A DNA stretch of 64,000 bases from Diploptera punctata. Lineage: Eukaryota; Arthropoda; Insecta; Blattodea; Blaberidae. Every line of letters starts with the position of its first letter. Position 1 is the stretch's first letter. The position numbers and the translations under genes are program-made. Shown in pieces: positions 10,546 through 22,995 of the stretch. Under the pieces are notes generated by a model that searched no databases, had not been told where the DNA came from, and saw only the letters and a list, made by a program, of their open reading frames with translations. Location: the NCBI GenBank assembly GCA_030220185.1, contig JASPKZ010007797.1:1036001-1100000 (forward strand), given 5' to 3'.

Positions 10546-10599
10546 ATATAATACCTTAGTTGCCTACTAAGATGTCTCAATGGGTCTGTATGTTGACCG

Positions 10600-10785
10600 T
10601 GACTTCTTCTTACCTCATACTTCTATGTTTTTTAAACACAGCACTGCAGTATCAGCGGCCATCGTCACCATCCTCAGCTGTTTTCATGACTGTCGTGAAA
10701 ACAGCTGAGGTTGGTGGTGACGATGGTCGCTGATACTGCATAATTATATTGAATTTTTATAGGAAAAATCACTATGAGGGTTAAT
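10600..10785. repeat. Foldback with CACTATGAGG end
   Basis: TGCAGTATCAGCGGCCATCG..CTCAGCTGTTTTCA (10645-10685) is inverted at 10690-10740, followed by GGAAAAATCACTATGAGGG. Confidence 0.65.
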
Positions 10786-11025
10786 TTAAGATTTAAATTA
10801 AAATACTTTATACCTAAGCTCATATCCACTCTTCTAATTATACCAGTTTCGAAGCTTAGACAGCTTCATCTTCAGTAAGAAGCAGTTCTCCTGATTGACA
10901 TAACATCAGTCAATAAGAAATTACTGAAGATGAAGCTGCCTAAGCTTTGAAACTGGTAAAATTAGAAGACTGGCTATGAGGTGAGGTATAAAGCATTTTA
11001 ATTTAAATCTTGAGTTCAAAATATT
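10786..11025. repeat. Foldback, second adjacent copy
   Basis: Arms TCTAATTATACCAGTTTCGAAGC..CTTCATCTTCAGTAA and inverse, surrounded by TTAAATTAAAATACTTTATACC and its complement. Belongs to the same CATCTTCAG hairpin class. Confidence 0.65.
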
Positions 11026-11084
11026 TAAAGGCATAATTCAACTGCATGAACCCATTATGAAAAATGTTGCCGATACATTATCCT

Positions 11085-11390
11085 CTGACATATCTGAGTG
11101 GTTTAAGGCAACATGCCCTTGGTGTAAAACTATGTGATATGCTCAAGGAATTTCGGCCAGTATGGAACTGGTAGGCATCCAGATTTGTTAGAAATTTGGG
11201 TTAGTACAGTAAGTAATAGCTCCATGTTGAGAAAATCAGCTGTAGCAGTTGGGGGGCTTGACATGCTGACCACATGTTACCCCTATACTGACTAAATGAT
11301 CGTCCACCTCTGTAAATGATACAAATGGATGTGTGACCAGCAGCCGGCTGTTAGATCAATGGCTTTCTAGGCCTGTCATACCATGGAGGA
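11085..11390 (+). repeat. SINE with class II tRNA-like head, degenerate
   Basis: CATATCTGAGTGGTTTAAGGC head, then body similar in reverse orientation to 8525-8830, including CATGCTGACCACATGT and CTTTCTAGGCCTGTCAT near 11365. Confidence 0.5.
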
Positions 11391-11915
11391 ATTTGTTATA
11401 ACTAACTACAACATATAGTCCACAGACGAAGAGAATAAAAGCATAGGATGAAGGGGGCATGGGGAATTGCAAGCGATACAATGGCAAACTACATGAGAAT
11501 AAAGGAACACTCATGACGTATGTAATACCTACTGCTTTCATTCACTTCATCTGCAGACAATAATTGATGTGGAAAATAATTATTGCAGTCTAGCCATCTG
11601 ATGTCTGTAGAAAAATAATTCCTTATGTTGACTGCAGTTAACATAATTTATTAAGACTGATATCACTACAGGAGGTATGATTTCTCAATATACCATTTAC
11701 ATTCTTAGGACATTTTGCTATACCTCTTCTGAGCTAAATTCAAGTAGTAATGTAAACAAAGCAGATGTATTACTGCATTTTCATTGATATTACCTTTGAG
11801 TATGTGAAGAAAATGTAGCTCCCTCTCTAACACTCGAAAAAGAGAAAATAAAGATATCGAAAATATGTATTATGTGGCACATGTCTGTATAAGTTATATA
11901 GGAGAATTTTAAATA

Positions 11916-13492
11916 CACTACTCAAAAAAAAATTAGAGGAACACATGTTTAAACCAAAGCCACAAAATAAGCCATGACTGAAGAGGGACAAGATATTGTC
12001 TGAAACTGCTGGTATCAAAGAAATTTGAAATTATATGAGGTCAGTCGTTAAAAATATGTTCTCCACTCACTATTAAAAATACTGTTAACAATTTAATTTT
12101 TGAGAGTCAGATGTTTTGAGTTCAAGTATTGTTTAAAATCAGATTGAAGATCTTCTGGCTTTTATTAATTTTTCTCTGAATATGTTAGTGAAATTCCAAG
12201 AGTTGCTGAAACCAAAGTGAGTTCGTATTGATTTATTTTTTTAAAAACAGGTTTGAAGAATAATCTGTGGTAGGGAATTGTTATTTTTGTGTGTTCTCTG
12301 AAGCTAATACAGAGCAATGAGACATCTGAATACGAGCAGTTGCATTGATGTCAGCGCTTCAGTCATCCATAGGCTGTGGAGGCGATATAGAGAGACACAT
12401 GGATACAAGGGGAGACCCAGGCAAGGTCGTAAGAAGAAGACTACAGATGAACAGGATAGATTTCTTGTCTTATCAGCTTTGCGCAGAAGAAAATCTACAG
12501 CCAGAGATCTACAAAACTGGGATGGTAATTTCTGATCAGACTGTAAGAGATAGACTGAGAAATGCAAGTTTGAGGTCTAGAATCCCCTTTAAAGCCCCTC
12601 ATTTAATACTTAGCACAAAGAAGCCCGGCTGCAATTTGCTCAGAATCATGTCAACTGGCAGCTCTGCTAATGGAAGGGTGTTTTATTCATGGACAAATCA
12701 AGATTTCGCCTAACAGGTTCTAATGATGGTACACGTGTAAGGAGACGTCCTGGTGAACATTTTGATCCAGCCACAATTATTGAACTTGACAGAATTGGAG
12801 GTGGTTCGGTTATGGTTTGGGCTGGGATTACTATTAAGCCTCGGACAGAGCTTGACCCACAGCGCATGAATGCTGATATTTACATTAATGACATTATCCA
12901 ACATGTACCCTTTGCTTATGGTATGGACCCTAATTTTCTTCTAATGCAAGATAATGCTAGATGTCATACAGCACAGGCTACCAGAGATGTCCTGCAAGAA
13001 TGCCATATTCGAGTGATGGACTGGCCTGCATGCAGTCCAGACCTTAATCCGATCGAGCATATGTGGGATAAGTTGGAAAAACTTATTCGTAAGCATTCTG
13101 ATGTACCTCAGAACCTTGAAGAACTTCCACATGAACTTACCGAGGAATGGGAGAGAATCTCACAAGTTTCTGTAAGAAGGCTTCTGCAGAGCATGCCTCT
13201 TTGGTGTAATGCGGTCATTCAGGCTCACGGAGGACACACTATGTACTGAGTGTTGAAATAACCATGGAAACATTGATTCCAAAAATTGTAAATCTCCAAA
13301 TTTCCACTTTTTCTGTTGTTGATAACTTGTTCATATTGCTAATACTGTACAATAAAATAGTGATTGAATGTCCATTCTAATTTTACATAAATCTACAATT
13401 TGTAATTACAAAAGATCAAACATTAAATTCTTTCAATGTTCATTCTCGTGTTTTGGTTTAAACATGTGTTCCTCTAATTTTTTTGAGTAGTG
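11916..13492 (+). mobile_element. Tc1-like transposon, TA target duplication, ~43-bp TIRs
   Basis: TIRs CACTACTCAAAAA..AATTAGAGGAACACATGTTTAAACC pair at the ends; TA lies outside both (11914-11915, 13493-13494). Carries a two-part transposase reading and, between the left TIR and the gene, a half hairpin (11973-12105) matching the foldback at 55021-55315. That internal hairpin fragment is a passenger acquired by the element or its ancestor. Confidence 0.85.
12317..13249 (+). pseudogene. Tc1/mariner transposase, frameshifted
   Basis: N-terminal part 12317-12535 has a helix-turn-helix (SVIHRLWRRYRETHGYKGRP) and a basic RQGRKKKTT motif. The catalytic part 12689-13249 has VMVWAGI, MQDNARCHTAQ (second Asp) and DWPACSPDLNPIEHMWD (final Glu), a DD34E arrangement. 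The first Asp, expected in an F-T/S-D-E-S-like segment, corresponds to FMDKSRF at 12685-12706. Frames shift near 12535-12690, so the product is not intact. About 310 residues overall, close to the usual 340. Confidence 0.85.
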
Positions 13493-13499
13493 TATATAA

Positions 13500-13905
13500 T
13501 TTTAATTCTTCTTCTTCTTCCTTCCAAGTATTAGGCCAAGGCCTGTTACGATCCTATAGAAAATTTTCCCTCCAGCGTTTCATAGGATGGCCCAGTAATC
13601 TTCGTCCTCTTGGTATATAATTATAAACAGCTTTGGGGATCCGATTTGAACTCATTCTTTCAAGATGGTGTTTCCAATTTAGTTGGACTGTTTAATATAT
13701 TCCAAAATTGGCGTAGTCTTCAATTCTTTTAAGATATCGGTGTTCCTTTTCCGATCCCATCTGGTGTAACCCGCTGTTCTGCACATGAATCTCATTTCAT
13801 GAGCCGTTATTCTGCTTTCATGTTGTCTTTTTAGTGTCCATGCTTCACTACCATAGGTCTACACTGGTCTAGCCAAAGTGTTATATAAACGTAATCTGGT
13901 GTTTT
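13500..13905 (-). mobile_element. LINE 3' fragment
   Basis: Minus-strand end of an RTE-like LINE; the terminal GGCCTTGGCCTAATACTTGGAAGGAAG..GAA repeat matches 22940-22985 and 61420-61452 on the plus strand and, loosely, 45040-45110. Confidence 0.65.
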
Positions 13906-14258
13906 TAATAAATTAAAAAAGCATTGTTTTATTGTTATGCATGTGCAATGCAGAATACATTGGAATTCCAGTTGTTTCAAAAGGCCACTTCTGTAGAATT
14001 TCTTAACATTGGAAAGGAAAGCATTTTAAAAGCAAAAAGAAAAAATTATTTTGAATGTTTTCAAACAGTTTAGTGAAAAATATCCTACATTAGCCATTGA
14101 GGATATGGTGAAAATAATAGAATTTACACTTGAGTCAGCATGGAGCATAAATTCTACTCGTAATGAAATTGGAAATAAGGATATCTATAGACATCAAGGA
14201 AAATGCATAACTGATTGATTACATAGGCCCATATATGATTTTTGTCATAAATAAATCT
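13906..14258. other. Unassigned AT-rich sequence
   Basis: No open frame above 60 codons, no inverted or tandem structure and no family resemblance recognised. Confidence 0.5.
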
Positions 14259-14502
14259 GTGGGTCAGAGGTATAGGACACTATGTCACATTTACTATATT
14301 TTACAGGAGAGAAGTTCGAAGATGTTTTAGTGGACTTGTGTAAAGTGGACTTCGTGTTATTTATTATCACCGTAACTCTGCCAATTCTTGATGTAGGACA
14401 TAGTGTTGTATACCTTTTGGTAGAGGACAAAAACCCATATTATTGTGCCAATAATCTCATTTTGGCCAAAAATGGGATTAGTGTCCTATACCTCCTACCC
14501 AC
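14259..14502. mobile_element. Small MITE, 244 bp
   Basis: Terminal repeats GTGGGTCAGAGGTATAGGAC and the inverse of GTCCTATACCTCCTACCCAC, with a few mismatches. No target duplication is obvious and no coding content. Confidence 0.5.
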
Positions 14503-15190
14503 AGAAATAAGAAATGAGGAAGTTCTTAATTATTGGTACCATCTTATCTTGTATTCAGTCTTATTTCCCATAAAATACAATGTTGCATAAAAACAATGTT
14601 TCTATGGATGATAGTTCAGTACACAATTCAGTCATATGGTGGGTAAAAGTAGCACTACAGTTCCCTAAAAAGATGATGTCGGTGAAATAATACCTTATGC
14701 TAGTTTGTTTACAGTACAACTGGAACTTAGCTCAGAATTAGTATAGCAGCTGCAATCACTGGCGGAGATGTGTTCTCTATGATATGTCTTCCAGTGCATT
14801 ATTGTTGTTACAAATTAAAGTGCAGATGCCATTAGTAGTTAACAGATGGCATTGTTCGCAGCTATTTTATTTATTTTTGTTATATTTTATTATTCGCATT
14901 GCATTTGAATTCCTATATTCTATTCTATAATTATGATATTTTTGGCTTTCATTTCATATACAAAGTTATATATAAATGTAAATATATGAAAATAGATTGA
15001 CCGTTGTATCAAGTCATTTGTTTTTGTCTATAAAGTACTCTATATAAGACTCGAGTTCTCCTAGAGTCAGTAAGAGTTAAACAAAAGACAAGAGAAACAA
15101 GCCAATAAGTTAAAAGTTATACAATCAAAACAAATTCATAACACACTTACTTCAACAGTCATAAAGTTATCCATTACATGGAGTGCAATA
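14503..15190. other. Unassigned AT-rich sequence
   Basis: Nothing recognisable; no long frame. May be the 5' flank of the LINE that follows. Confidence 0.5.
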
Positions 15191-15195
15191 AGTAC

Positions 15196-18120
15196 AGTTT
15201 CTCTTCCACATGGCCAGAACCAAGAAGTATTAGGCCGGTATTCAAGAATCAATACTCAAAAATCAAACAATAAATGAAGAATGGGAAAGTCTAGAATTAC
15301 AAATACTCCAATGTGCTAAAGAGATAATACAAGAACAAGAAAATACCCCTAGAAATGAATGGTGGGGTGATGAATGTAGATTATCCATACAAGAGCAAAA
15401 TAATGTTAGAAAGAAAATGTTACAATTCAAAACTAGAAACAATAATGACCTCTACAAAGAAAAAAGAAAAATAGCTAATGCAATTGTGAAACAGAAAAAG
15501 AAAAAAATGGCTTAATGAAAAAATATGAAAATTGAAGAAAATCATAAAAAGAATGATGTAAGGAAATTTTTTTGATAGTTTTAAGAAGTTTAATCAACGG
15601 CAGGTAATTCTACCAACCTTTTGTAAAGCTAATGAAAACAATCTTACAACCGAAATAGACCTCGTTATAGATAGATGGAAAAATTTTTTTCTGTAACATG
15701 TTGAACCCAACTGATACAACACCACCATATACTCTAAGAGAGGAAGAATGTAACAAGTATAATCAACAAGAAGTAATACCACCATCATACAATGAAATCT
15801 GTTATATCTTACATATAAAAATCAATGTTTGTTTGTTTGTATTCTATGCGCGGCCATACCGTTGATCTGATTTTGATGTTTTTTTTTTGCAAAATGTTCA
15901 GAAGATTCCTGGGATGAACATAGGCTATAAGAGAGTTGTAATATTCAACCCCTTCACCCCTAAAAATCACCCTTTGTAGTGAAAAACATGAAATAAAGTC
16001 CCAATTTTGACGCTTAAATGGCTTACGCTGCCTAAACCATAACAAATTAATGTACACAGAATTGAATATCTCAAAATACTCTACAAAAAAGTCCGCGACA
16101 GCATATGTTTATCTTTTACGGATAATTCACAATAACCATTTTTGTTTTTCATTGATGCCAAGGAGATCGGGATAAGTCGATTCCCAGACAAGCGTGCTCT
16201 GCCATACTGTTCATCCAATTGAGATGGGGCTTTTTGAAAAATGTTCAGGAGATTCCAGGGATGAACATAGGCTATAAGAGAGTTGTAATACGCAACCCCT
16301 TCACCCCTAAAAATCACCCTTTGTAATGAAAATCGTGAAATACAGTCCCTATTTTGATGCTTAAATGGTTTATGCTGCCTAAACCATAACAAATACACCA
16401 AATTAATGTACACAGAATTGAACATCTCAAAAAAAAAAAACTCTACAAAAAGTCCACAACAGCATACAGTGACCATTTTTGTCTTTCATTGATGCCAAGA
16501 ATATCGGGATAAGCAGATTCCCGAACAGTGCACGGCTGGTGGTAAAAACATATTAGCATTTATTTATGAGTAGCAGCACACGCCGGGTATTAGCTAGTAA
16601 TTAATAATCTTAAATCAAATAAAGCTGCTGGTTCAGATAACATCTCTGCTGAAATAATCAAACAAGGAGGGAGAACATTGAAACTAAAATTATTTGATCT
16701 GATTACTAAAATCTGGAAAGAAGAATTATTACCAGAACAATGGAATGAAGATATTATAATTCCAATTTTAAAAAAAAGGAGATAGACTATTGTGTGAAAA
16801 TTATAGACCAATTACACTCTTGAGTGTAGCCTATAAGATTTTTGCATGCATTTTAAATAATAGACTCTCAGAAATAGTGGAAAATAGTCTAGCTGATTAT
16901 CAAATGGGTTTCCGTCCAAACAGATCCACTATAGATAATATTTTTATTATTAGACAAATATTTGAAAAATGCCATGAATACAAAATTAATTTATATAATT
17001 TATTCATTGATTACACTCATGCATTTGACTCCGTACAGAGAAATAAAATTATTGAATGTTTGTCACAATATAAGGTACCCAATAAATTGATAAGATTAAG
17101 TGAATTAACTCTTACAACAGCTGAAGCTAGAATAAATAACAAACTCAGCAAAGAATTTAAAGTTGAATCTGGAGTTAAACAAGGAGGTCCCTTATCCGCA
17201 ACACTATTTTAGTATAGTAGTTGATTCAAAAATGAAACATTTAAACCTAAGAGGTAATATAAGTACCAAATTTAAACAATGTATTGCATACGTAGATGAC
17301 ATATTGATAACAGCAAGGAACATACCAACACATAGAAACTTTCCAGTTGCCGAAAGAAAAATCAGTTGAATATGGATTAATAATAAATAATTCCAAAACA
17401 AAATACTTAAAATGTACAACAAGAAATGAAAAAATAAGTAATCTGAACATCAATGATACAAATATAGAAGAAGTAAAATCATATAAATATCTTGGTTCAA
17501 CTGTAAATGGAAAAAATTATATAGAGGAAGAAACTGGAAAGAATTTCTTTGGGCAATAAAGCTTATAGAATACTATTCAAAAGTAAACTTGTCTCTAGAT
17601 TAACTAAAGTTAAACTGTATAATACAGTAATAAGACCAATTGTAACTTATGGCTGTAAAACATGGGTACTGAAGGAGTCTGATAAACAAAAACTATTAAT
17701 CTTTTGAAAGGAAGATCTTACGGAGAATTTTTGGACCAATTAAAGAAAGCAATGGCACATGGGGTATACGAATGGACTCTGAATTAAATAATCTGATATG
17801 AAATAAAAATATAATAAACCACATTAAAGCTCATATAAATAGAATGCAAGAATACAAGCTTGTAAGAAGAATATACAAATGGAAACCAATATGCACCAGA
17901 ACAGCTGGACACCCAAAAAATAGATAGCAGGATGATGTTATAAAAGATATATTAGAAATAAAAATTGGAAATTGGCCAGTCTGTATCCAGGATAGATCTA
18001 GGTGGAGAAAAATTGTTGAGGAGGCCAAAACTTCATTGAGGATGTAGTCGCCTACTAAAGAAGATTCAAGAACCAAACTTTCCGTGAAGAGAGACTCTCA
18101 GCTAGTCTCTCAGCGATTAA
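15196..18120 (+). mobile_element. RTE/CR1-like LINE, split by a nested repeat
   Basis: The pre-RT linker (NEWWGDECRL..KKMLQFKTRNN) is at 15230-15515. After an inserted repeat (15818-16600) the reverse transcriptase resumes: CENYRPITLLSVAYKIF, DYQMGFRPNRSTIDNIF, LFIDYTHAFDSVQR, GVKQGGPLSATLF, IAYVDDILITARN (catalytic YVDD) and KYLGSTVNG, ending with IRPIVTYGCKTWVLKE near 17670. Stops and shifts at 17210, 17345 and 17557 kill it. The 3' part runs to about 18120. Confidence 0.85.
15818..16600. mobile_element. Nested repeat with two ~390-bp subunits, Helitron-like end
   Basis: Starts ATCAATGTTTGTTTGTTTGT and ends CGCCGGGTATTAGCTAGT, with AATTAATAAT following. Two internal direct repeats (about 15895-16080 and 16245-16440) share AGGAGATTCC..GGGATGAACATAGGC and CAACCCCTTCACCCCTAAAA. 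The CTAGT end suggests a non-autonomous Helitron, not proven. It interrupts the LINE between linker and RT. Confidence 0.5.
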
Positions 18121-18354
18121 TTGTGTGGGACATGCAGAACCTGCTCACTCTATTCAACATCATGTGCTAACAAGATATTTATTTTTAAAAAAAATCTGGG
18201 AACAATTGAAAAGATGAGAGCCTCAGCTTTACAAAAGATGGAGATGGCATGGCCTAGAGATCTTGGTTCTTGAAATACCGGCCTAAATCTTCGTAAAAGT
18301 GCACTTAGTAGGATAGACCTTAAGAGCTTAAAATGGTTGAGTAATTAATTAAAT

Positions 18355-18755
18355 GTTATATTTGAAGAGAAAAATATATGCCTATACTGGGGTTCAAACC
18401 CAGAACCTTTAGAGTTAAATGCTAATGCTCTTACTGTTCGAGCTACCCTAGGCCTCCAATCTAAATGCAGATTTTTCTGTTATAATTCCCAAGCACCAAT
18501 TGCAACTATTGTATCGACACACATATGGCGGCTTCTTATTTAAGAAGCTTTTTTAATGGTAATTTAAATACTACTTTATAAAGCCAATAGAACTTCTTTC
18601 ATTGCTTTAATTGTAAATGTAAGATTTCTCATTGAAGGACAGATGCATGCATTTAGATTGAGGCCTAGGACAGCTCAGACTGTAAGAGCATTAGTGTATA
18701 AAGCTACAGGTCCAAGTAAGAAATCCAGTTTAGGCATTTTTTTTATTTAACTTTC
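18355..18755 (+). repeat. tRNA-like modules in facing orientation
   Basis: Minus-strand module 18380-18465 (GGGGTTCAAACCC inverse box B) and plus-strand module 18650-18735 around 185 bases of family sequence, the same layout as 296-700 and 10005-10545. Box B of the right module is decayed. Confidence 0.5.
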
Positions 18756-19144
18756 ACAGGAAAAGAACACTATGAGGTTTAATTTAAGAATTAAATTAAT
18801 GTTTTTATTACCATCTCAAACATAATTCTTGAAGCAGCAAAAAATTGGATCCCAAGAGGAAAAACTAAACACTACAAACCCTTTTGGAACGCAGACTTAT
18901 CCAAGTTAAAAGAAGAAAGGGACACAGCAAGAAGAAAAGCAGAATTGTCCAACAACCAAATAGATACACAAGAATGGCGAAGAAAGGCAGCAAAGTTTAA
19001 AAAAGAAATATATGCAGCAAAGAAAAATGCATTCAGTGAATTTATTGAAAAAGCTGATTACAGAAAAGACTCAAAAAAAGTATATAGATATATAAGTTAA
19101 AATCACAAGTCAGAGAGATACAAAGAAAGAACCACTCAAATTTA

Positions 19145-20382
19145 ATGGGAAAAACACTTACTTCCAACAACTCTATTGCTGAAGCTTTTAATAAACACTA
19201 CAGCTCTCAACACAAACTCCCTCCTAAAGCTAAAAAGAAGCAAAGGCAAATTAAAAAAGATCTCAAGACTTTTAAGAAGCATCAAGAACAAAAGAATGAT
19301 ATATTCGGCAAAGAATTTACCATATGGGAACTAAATTCTGCAATACACGAGTTACAAGACAACAAATCTCCTGGTCCAGATAAAATACATGTTGAATTTT
19401 TGAAACATCTTGGCCAAAAGGGAAGGAATACACTACTGAAATTATTTAACCTATCATGGACCTCTACTGTACCTACAGAGTGGAAAAAAAAGCAATAATT
19501 ATCCCTATTTTAAAAAAAGACAAGACAGCTGATGATATAAATAATTACAGACCAATCTCTTTAACAAGTGTCATTGCAAAAACAGCAGAACGTATGATTT
19601 CAGCGAGACTAAATTGGTTCTTAGAAAGTAAAAACATACTAACAACAGCACAAACAGGATTCAGGCAACATTTATCTACAAAAGAAAATACAATTCAACT
19701 TTCTCAAGATGCCAAAGAATCTTTCAACAAAAATCATGATACGCTAACAGTTTTCATTGATTTTGAAAAAGCATATGACTCGGTATGGAGATATAAATTA
19801 CTTGAAAAACTCACAAAACTAGGCATTCAAAACAATATGTTAAACTGGATCACCCAGTTCCTTTCACAACGTTTCTGTGCTACAAAATACAATGACAGTA
19901 CTTCCAAATTCCGACAAATAAAAATGGGCCTCCCTCAAGGTGCAGTACTAAGTACAACCCTGTTCAACATCTACATCAACGATCTGCCACCAGCTATATC
20001 AAACACAGAAATAAAGACAGCTTTTTTTGCAGATGACATGATTATGTGGACATCTTCCTCACAAATAGAAAAATCTAAATTATCTATGGAAAAGGCTCTT
20101 AACCTACTAGAAAAGTGGACCCACAACAATTTAATGGCCATTAATACAGACAAAACAACGTTTCAAATATTTAGCTTGAAGAAAAAAATTCCAAAACTAA
20201 ATCTACAGTTCAAGAAAACAAATCTGAGACAAACAAATGAAACAAAATATCTAGGAACAATTTTTGATTCAAAATTATCATGGAGAAAACACATTGAAGC
20301 AGTAGTAAACAAAGCAACGAAAAGATTCTCAATCTTAAAAAGATTAGCCGAGCAAAGTGGGGCAGTAATCGCCAGACTCTGA
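19145..20382 (+). pseudogene. LINE reverse transcriptase (5'-truncated, one frame break)
   Basis: Reading 19145-19498 then 19456-20382, overlapping at a frameshift near 19490. Motifs: NKSPGPDKIHVEFLKHLG, DDINNYRPISLTSVIAK, TAQTGFRQHLSTKENT, FIDFEKAYDSVWRYKL, MGLPQGAVLSTTLFNIYIND, AFFADDMIMWTSSS (catalytic FADD), TKYLGTIFDSKLSWRKH. Endonuclease is absent because of truncation. Together with the next frame it forms the pol region of an I-group LINE. Confidence 0.88.
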
Positions 20383-20537
20383 ACACCACATACAAAACAT
20401 TCATCAAGCCAATACTACTATACAATGGGGAGGTAATAATCACAGCAAATAACTCGAACCTGAATCGCCTAGAAGTATGCCAAAATCAGGCTTTACGGCT
20501 TATAACTGGCGCAGCAAAATCAACTCCAATCGCAGCA

Positions 20538-21659
20538 ATGCAAGCACTAACTCAGAACCCTCCAATATGTCTAACTTTAGAGGAACAGGCAATAACACAA
20601 CATGAGAAAATGTTACGATTAACAACAACAAAATGGGAAAAAAGGCAGTTACAACCAAGCAAGTTGAAAACACAAACAAGTTTCTTGTCCAAAGTAATGG
20701 AAATAAAAACAGATTTGAATCTTCCTAAATCTAAAGAAAATATTTTGATCAGAGATAACCCTCTTACTTTTGAACCAATTAACATTCAGCTAAATCTAGA
20801 AGAACCAGTTACAAAATCTGAAACTCCCACACTTGTACTAAAAGCTCTAGCATTAGAAGTTGTGAATAAGAGATATCCACCAGAAGAATGGTTACATGTC
20901 TACACAGATGGATCTACTATTGATAACAACTCAGGATCAGGAATTACATGTGCATTATTTTCATTTTATCAACCAGCAGGATACCACACAACAAATTTTG
21001 ATGCAGAAGTAACGGCTATTCATATTTCACTCCAACAATTACTATACAGAATAAATAAATTTCAAAATGCGGTCATACTCTCTGATTCTAAGGCAGCAAT
21101 ATATGCAATAAATTCACACAAAATGAAGTCAATACAAATTAAAGAGTGCTACAAAATGATTCAACAACTCCAAAAACTACAGAAAAGAATTCAATTGCAA
21201 TGGATACCTGCACATTGTGGAATTGCTGGAAATGACACTGCTGATTTTCTTGCCAAAAAAGGCTCCAATTTAATTCAGAATACTACTAAAAGCTTACCTT
21301 TCACATCCATAAAAAGAATAGTTAAAAACAAATATAAAATCAAACAAAACCAAGACCTATGTAATAAAGCCAAAGACAAAAAATGGAATATTTTAGTAAA
21401 GAAGCCAGATATTATTCCAGAAATTCCACGTAAAACTACAGTAGCAACATTTAGACTGCTTACAGAACATGACTATTTGGCCAAACATTTATATAAAATA
21501 GGAATCTACACGAATCCAAATTGTCCTCTATGCAATAAAGACGAAGAAATGAATGAAGAACACCTACAAACCTGTGAAGTATTACCTGTTGGATCCACAA
21601 TAGAGAAATATTGGAGAGCAAGAACGCTAATGGCTTCGGTGCCAAGGCCCAGCATTTGA
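20538..21659 (+). pseudogene. LINE C-terminal RNase H and zinc-knuckle region
   Basis: Continues the polymerase frame after a break near 20380. The RNase H signature is visible: LHVYTDGSTID (Asp), FDAEVTAIHISLQQL (Glu), VILSDSKAAIYAIN (Asp) and WIPAHCGIAGNDTADFLAKK (His, Asp). A C-terminal CPLCNKDEEMNEEHLQTC motif follows. The 373-residue frame is open to the (CAA)n tail. RNase H places it with the I, Outcast or R1-like lineages rather than RTE. Confidence 0.9.
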
Positions 21660-22400
21660 AAACAACAACAACAACAACATGTTTTTATTACCTCACCTCA
21701 TATCCTTTTTCTTCTAGACTACAGTTTCAGAGCTTATCTCCATCATCAGCAGCCTCTGGTCGACTGGTGTTATGTCGTTTCTTGGAGGTTTTCTTCTTAC
21801 TTCTATCGGTGGAACCTCTGGATCAGGTCAAAATTTGCAGGAGTTTCGAAATTCATGAGTTTATCTTTCTTGTTTTTTTGGATGTGGATTTTTTCCCAGA
21901 CTGTGAGTTCTTTTTGTTTATCTGTGTGTTTGCATGGGCTGCTACAGCTGACTTGTCCACTTCACCCTTTTTTTACATTTCAAAACTAGATTGAAAGAAT
22001 ACCTTAGAAATGTAAAAAAGGGTGGAGTGGACAAGTCAGCTGTAGCAGCCCATGCTTGGCTTGAAAAACATTTAATCGATACAAAAGCTAGCCTAATCAA
22101 ACACACAGATAAACAAAAAGAACTCACAGTCTGGGAAAAAATCCACATCCAAAAAAACAAGAATGATAAGCTCATGAATTTCGACCTGATCCAAAGGTTC
22201 ATAGGTCCACCGATAGAAGTAAGAAGAAAACCGCCGAGAAACTACATAACCCCGGTCGACCGGAGGCTACTGATGATGGAGATAAGCTCCGAAACTGCAG
22301 TCTAGAAGAAAAAGGATATGAGATGAGGTAATAAAAACATTAATTATTTTCATATATTTTTTTCTTAAAATAAAATGTGTCCTTCAGTGAGAAATGTTAA

Positions 22401-22800
22401 ATTTATAATGAAGAGATTTAATTAAATGTTATTCGGCTTGCAGTTATTAATGTTTATTTGTCGAACTGTGTTTGAGATTTGTAAGTTTATGCAAATAGTT
22501 AATGTTTCTATGTATAGTCTCATCTATGAGCTTATTGTGTGTTAATAATACATTTCACTCTCCCCTCAGAGGTCCTCATCTAGGGGATATGTGGATGGTG
22601 ACCACAAGGTGCCCAAGCTGTGCAAAACATTTCTTCCACTTACTTGTGTTTTGCACTCTTTTAACTTTACTATCTAACCTCTCTTGGTTAACTCTTGTTT
22701 TTTTTCAACCCTGATGCTATTAGGACATTCAAGGGCTAGGGAGTCTTTCCTTTCTTCCATTTCTTCTTTCCTTTATTTTCTTTTCTTCTCCAGAAAAGCC
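22401..22800. other. Unassigned sequence
   Basis: Short pyrimidine-rich stretch (22735-22800); no gene, repeat structure or TE motif recognised. Confidence 0.45.
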
Positions 22801-22995
22801 TGACCAGAGGCTATAAGATGGCAGCCCCATCACTGGTCTTGCCTTCCTTTGGCCAGCAACCAATCGAAGGGACTATTATTATGCTTTCAAGTCTTATACG
22901 AGAATTTCCCTCAAACGCTGGAGGGAAAATTTTCTGTAGGATCGTAACAGACCTTGGCCTAATACTTGGAAGGAAGAAGAAGAACAACAACAACT
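22801..22995 (+). repeat. Dispersed repeat ending in LINE-like tail
   Basis: GAGGCTATAAGATGGCAGCC..AACCAATCGAAGGGACTA, then GCTGGAGGGAAAATTTTCTG, GGATCGTAACAG and CTTGGAAGGAAGAAGAAG. Near-identical to 61265-61455, which has a small insertion. Confidence 0.75.

Larger units (their letters stand above)
18813..21678 (+). mobile_element. I/R1-type LINE with RNase H, flanked by a 14-bp target duplication
   Basis: ATGTTTTTATTACC is present at 18799-18812 and again at 21679-21692, and the element ends in (CAA)n. It is 5'-truncated: it begins inside the region before the reverse transcriptase. The exact duplication and mostly open frames mark a comparatively recent insertion into the older Penelope-like hairpin. 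Confidence 0.92.
18757..22400. mobile_element. Penelope-like inverted dimer interrupted by a LINE
   Basis: Outer ends are TTTCACAGGAAAAGAACACT..ATGAGGTTTAA and TTCTAGAAGAAAAAGGATATGAGATGAGG. Two arms of about 300 bases each (21690-22005 minus, 22005-22330 plus) are inverted copies. The plus arm encodes the GIY-YIG-adjacent C-terminal segment. A LINE sits at 18813-21678. Confidence 0.75.

Noticed and set aside
20538..21659. Possible host RNase H gene (373 residues)
   Set aside because: It is contiguous with a LINE reverse transcriptase and lies inside an exact target duplication.
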